Shown here: piece by piece, positions 11,352-12,704 of the stretch
Numbering within the stretch: the first letter of the stretch is position 1
Layout of the letters: every line of letters begins with the position of its first letter
NCBI GenBank assembly: GCA_028289185.1
Contig: JAQGGV010000006.1
Coordinates: 1-12,704 of the forward strand
DNA from: Candidatus Saccharimonadota bacterium
GTDB lineage: Bacteria; Patescibacteriota; Saccharimonadia; Saccharimonadales; Saccharimonadaceae
Direction: 5' to 3'
DNA length: 12,704 nt
Notes under the pieces: generated by a model
Database searches by the model: none
What the model was told of the DNA's origin: nothing
Seen by the model: the letters and a program-made list of their open reading frames with translations, nothing else
Translations under genes and position numbers: made by a program

Positions 11352-11442
11352 CTGGACTGACGCACGACGTCGAGACCCTGGACGTGGTTTTACCACGGTG
11401 CGCACCCGAAAGGGTTTGCGCTTTACCAGACGTCTTGGCGTC
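11341..11442 (+). ncRNA. Candidate structured RNA between the zinc-ribbon gene and dnaX
   Basis: This GC-rich gap can fold into nested helices. CCAGC-GAATA-GCTGG (11341-11355) is a hairpin. An outer stem GACGC (11359-11363) with GCGTC (11438-11442) continues as GACGTC (11366-11371) with GACGTC (11429-11434). Inside are two hairpins: CGTGGT-TTT-ACCACG (11383-11397), and GCGCA-CCC-GAAA-GGG-TT-TGCGC (11400-11421) with a GNRA tetraloop. No T-run follows, so it is not a plain terminator. It could be an unclassified small RNA or part of the upstream 3' UTR. No match to SRP RNA or tRNA is seen. Confidence 0.4.
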
Positions 11443-11488
11443 ACTTTCATTTGCCATTATCACAACATACACACACCCTAAAACGGAG

Positions 11489-11494
11489 TACAAT
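11489..11494 (+). promoter_or_regulatory. -10 element TACAAT for dnaX
   Basis: TACAAT ends 7 bases before ATG 11502, the same distance as the leaderless genes, but it has no TG and no clear -35. The only SD-like bases (GGAG, 11485-11488) are 13 bases from the ATG and would lie upstream of the transcript start. Confidence 0.5.
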
Positions 11495-11501
11495 AGAACT
11501 A

Positions 11502-12704
11502 ATGAAAGAGAAGGGGGAGAGCAGCGCCACTCGTACGGCGCTGTATCGCAAGTATCGGCCGAGTTCGCTCGCGGATGTCGTCGGTCAGGGCCAAGTAACA
11601 GAGGTCCTGGTTCGCAGTCTGGCTCAGGACAAGGTTGCGCATGCATATCTGCTGACAGGCCCACGTGGCGTCGGCAAGACTTCGATTGCCCGCATATTGG
11701 CGCACGAGATCAACAAGTTGCCATACGGCAGCGAGGAAACCCACCTGGACATCATCGAGATTGACGCCGCTAGCAATAACGGCGTCGACGATGTGCGTGA
11801 TTTGCGCGAAAAGGTGCAACTAGCACCGATTGCAGCCGCCAAAAAGATTTATATTATCGACGAGGTTCACATGCTCTCTAAACCTGCGTTCAATGCGCTG
11901 CTCAAAACCCTCGAGGAACCACCAGCCCATGTGGTTTTTATCCTCGCAACGACCGATTTACACAAAGTCCCGGCGACAATCATCAGCCGTACGCAGCATT
12001 TTGCCTTTCATTCCATCAGCCCGGCCGATTTGGCATTGCAGCTGCAAAAAATCGCCAAAGCCGAGGGTATGAAAATATCGAGTGAGGCCGTCGAGGCAAT
12101 CGCGACTCGTGGCGACGGCAGTTTCCGCGATAGCATCAGCCTACTAGACCAACTGTCGAGTTTTGCCGATGACAAGGATGGCATCACGCTAGATCTAGTG
12201 CAGACGACACTCGGCCTACCACCACTGCTAGCGGTAGAGAAACTGCTGAGTGCCGTTGATGATCGTGACATTGCAGCGGTCATTGCCAATCTGGACGACC
12301 TCGAAAAGAACGGTATCCAATCTGTCATACTAGCCGACCAAATTATCCGTGTGCTGCGTGATCGCTTGGCCGAAAAGCCCCAATCCGTCGGACTACTCGA
12401 TTCATTGCTCGAGGTTTCTAGCTCGTCGCAGCCCCAATTGAAGCTGCTAACCACCCTCGTGACCGCCGCCAAGCCCAAAACTACCACTGCCGCCGCTACT
12501 GCTACCAAACCTCGTCCAATTGCGCCAGTTATCTTAGAGGCCCCAGTTATTCTCGTCGAAGCGCCAGCTCGGGTGGCAAACGGCGGGGCGGTACCCGCTT
12601 TTGATAGCGTCGTCCCGCCAGCAAAAGAAGGCGCGGACCGTTTGGCAGGACCCGAGTCCAGCGAGCAACGTGAGGGTTCCGCAGGAACCTCGAACGACGT
12701 GAGC
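11502..12704 (+). CDS. dnaX: DNA polymerase III subunit gamma/tau (5' part, runs off the window)
   Basis: Open to the last base, 401 codons visible. The AAA+ core is complete. ALYRKYRPSSLADVVGQ (13-29) is the classic DnaX opening and GPRGVGKTS (53-61, Lys59) is Walker A. IDAASNNGVDDVR is followed by IYIIDEVHML with Walker B Asp120-Glu121. ATTD is sensor 1, SRTQ (162-165) gives the Arg finger, and GSFRDSISLLDQ is sensor 2. Domain III ends near residue 320, after which a Pro/Ala/Thr linker begins. It is the ATPase motor of the clamp loader. The zinc module of most bacterial DnaX (four Cys after Walker A) is absent: RILAHEINKLPYGSEE leads straight to HLDIIEIDAAS, and the visible protein has no Cys at all. 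ATG 11502 sits 7 bases after TACAAT with no useful SD. Confidence 0.96.
   Translation, partial: MKEKGESSATRTALYRKYRPSSLADVVGQGQVTEVLVRSLAQDKVAHAYLLTGPRGVGKTSIARILAHEINKLPYGSEETHLDIIEIDAASNNGVDDVRDLREKVQLAPIAAAKKIYIIDEVHMLSKPAFNALLKTLEEPPAHVVFILATTDLHKVPATIISRTQHFAFHSISPADLALQLQKIAKAEGMKISSEAVEAIATRGDGSFRDSISLLDQLSSFADDKDGITLDLVQTTLGLPPLLAVEKLLSAVDDRDIAAVIANLDDLEKNGIQSVILADQIIRVLRDRLAEKPQSVGLLDSLLEVSSSSQPQLKLLTTLVTAAKPKTTTAAATATKPRPIAPVILEAPVILVEAPARVANGGAVPAFDSVVPPAKEGADRLAGPESSEQREGSAGTSNDVS

Noticed and set aside
11097..11450. Minus-strand 117-residue basic ORF, and overlapping ORFs at 11245-11664 and 11384-11764
   Set aside because: They lie opposite or across the zinc-ribbon gene, the structured region and dnaX, with no promoter or SD. 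Their Arg/Pro-rich translations are typical of shadow frames in GC-rich DNA.
11352..11501. SRP (4.5S/scRNA) gene or tRNA upstream of dnaX
   Set aside because: The conserved SRP apical motif (GGAAGGAAGCA-like) is missing and no cloverleaf with a TTCRANNC T-loop can be drawn.
11838..11850. Programmed frameshift site in dnaX (A-run at the AAA AAG codons)
   Set aside because: Only five A precede the G, so the A AAA AAG heptamer is not formed, and the site falls in Walker B, far too early for a gamma product.
1..12704. CRISPR array, insertion sequence, rRNA or tRNA genes
   Set aside because: No regularly spaced repeats, transposase motifs, terminal inverted repeats or rRNA/tRNA signatures were seen on either strand. 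The only repeat pair is the 49-base one reported.

Overview
The window most likely comes from a Patescibacteria (Candidate Phyla Radiation) genome, probably Candidatus Saccharibacteria. This is inferred from gene style and content: a compact rplJ-rplL unit without rplK/rplA or rpoBC beside it, a cysteine-free DnaX lacking the usual zinc module, many short orphan proteins, and G+C near 50% in the sampled conserved rows. TGA works as a normal stop, which argues against the Gracilibacteria/Absconditabacteria code. No database search was possible, so the lineage is a judgement.

Layout. 1-471: 3' end of an FtsX/MacB-type ABC permease. 624-1615: a TMEM175-like membrane protein and a DUF1801 protein joined by an ATGA overlap. 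1713-2325: a Ser/Thr/Pro-rich membrane-anchored protein, possibly frameshifted near its end. 2326-2949: a RibD-C/DHFR-like reductase. 2961-3827 (minus): a secreted SGNH esterase. 3986-4591: an HD-domain hydrolase, followed by the remnant of another ORF and a decayed copy of a mini-gene (4768-4829). 4894-6483: three orphan proteins. 6464-6598 (minus): a 44-residue membrane protein, the intact copy of that mini-gene. 6662-8293: an AT-rich, membrane-anchored KAP-type P-loop NTPase, the best candidate for acquired defence-type cargo. 8299-9569: promoter, L10 leader attenuator, rplJ, rplL and a two-way terminator shared with a convergent DUF805 protein. 10030-11351: a 68-residue orphan, a 171-residue two-barrel protein and a small zinc-ribbon-like protein. 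11341-11442: a GC-rich stretch with several nested helices. 11502 to the end: dnaX, clamp-loader subunit, open at the window edge.

The most striking pattern concerns how genes start. Six solid coding starts lie only 6-7 nt downstream of an extended -10 box (TGnTATAAT-like). Two further cases match less fully: dnaX has the -10 box but no TG, and a 13-codon mini-ORF is itself uncertain. Transcription should begin on or next to the ATG, giving leaderless mRNAs. The other genes, including the ribosomal proteins, have ordinary Shine-Dalgarno (SD) sites. The window therefore seems to hold two start classes, leaderless mainly for accessory or regulatory genes plus dnaX, and SD-led for highly expressed or coupled genes. 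Other notable items are the rplJ leader, where two mutually exclusive 8-10 bp pairings can be read off directly, and hairpin-plus-T-run elements right at the predicted 5' ends of two small orphan genes.
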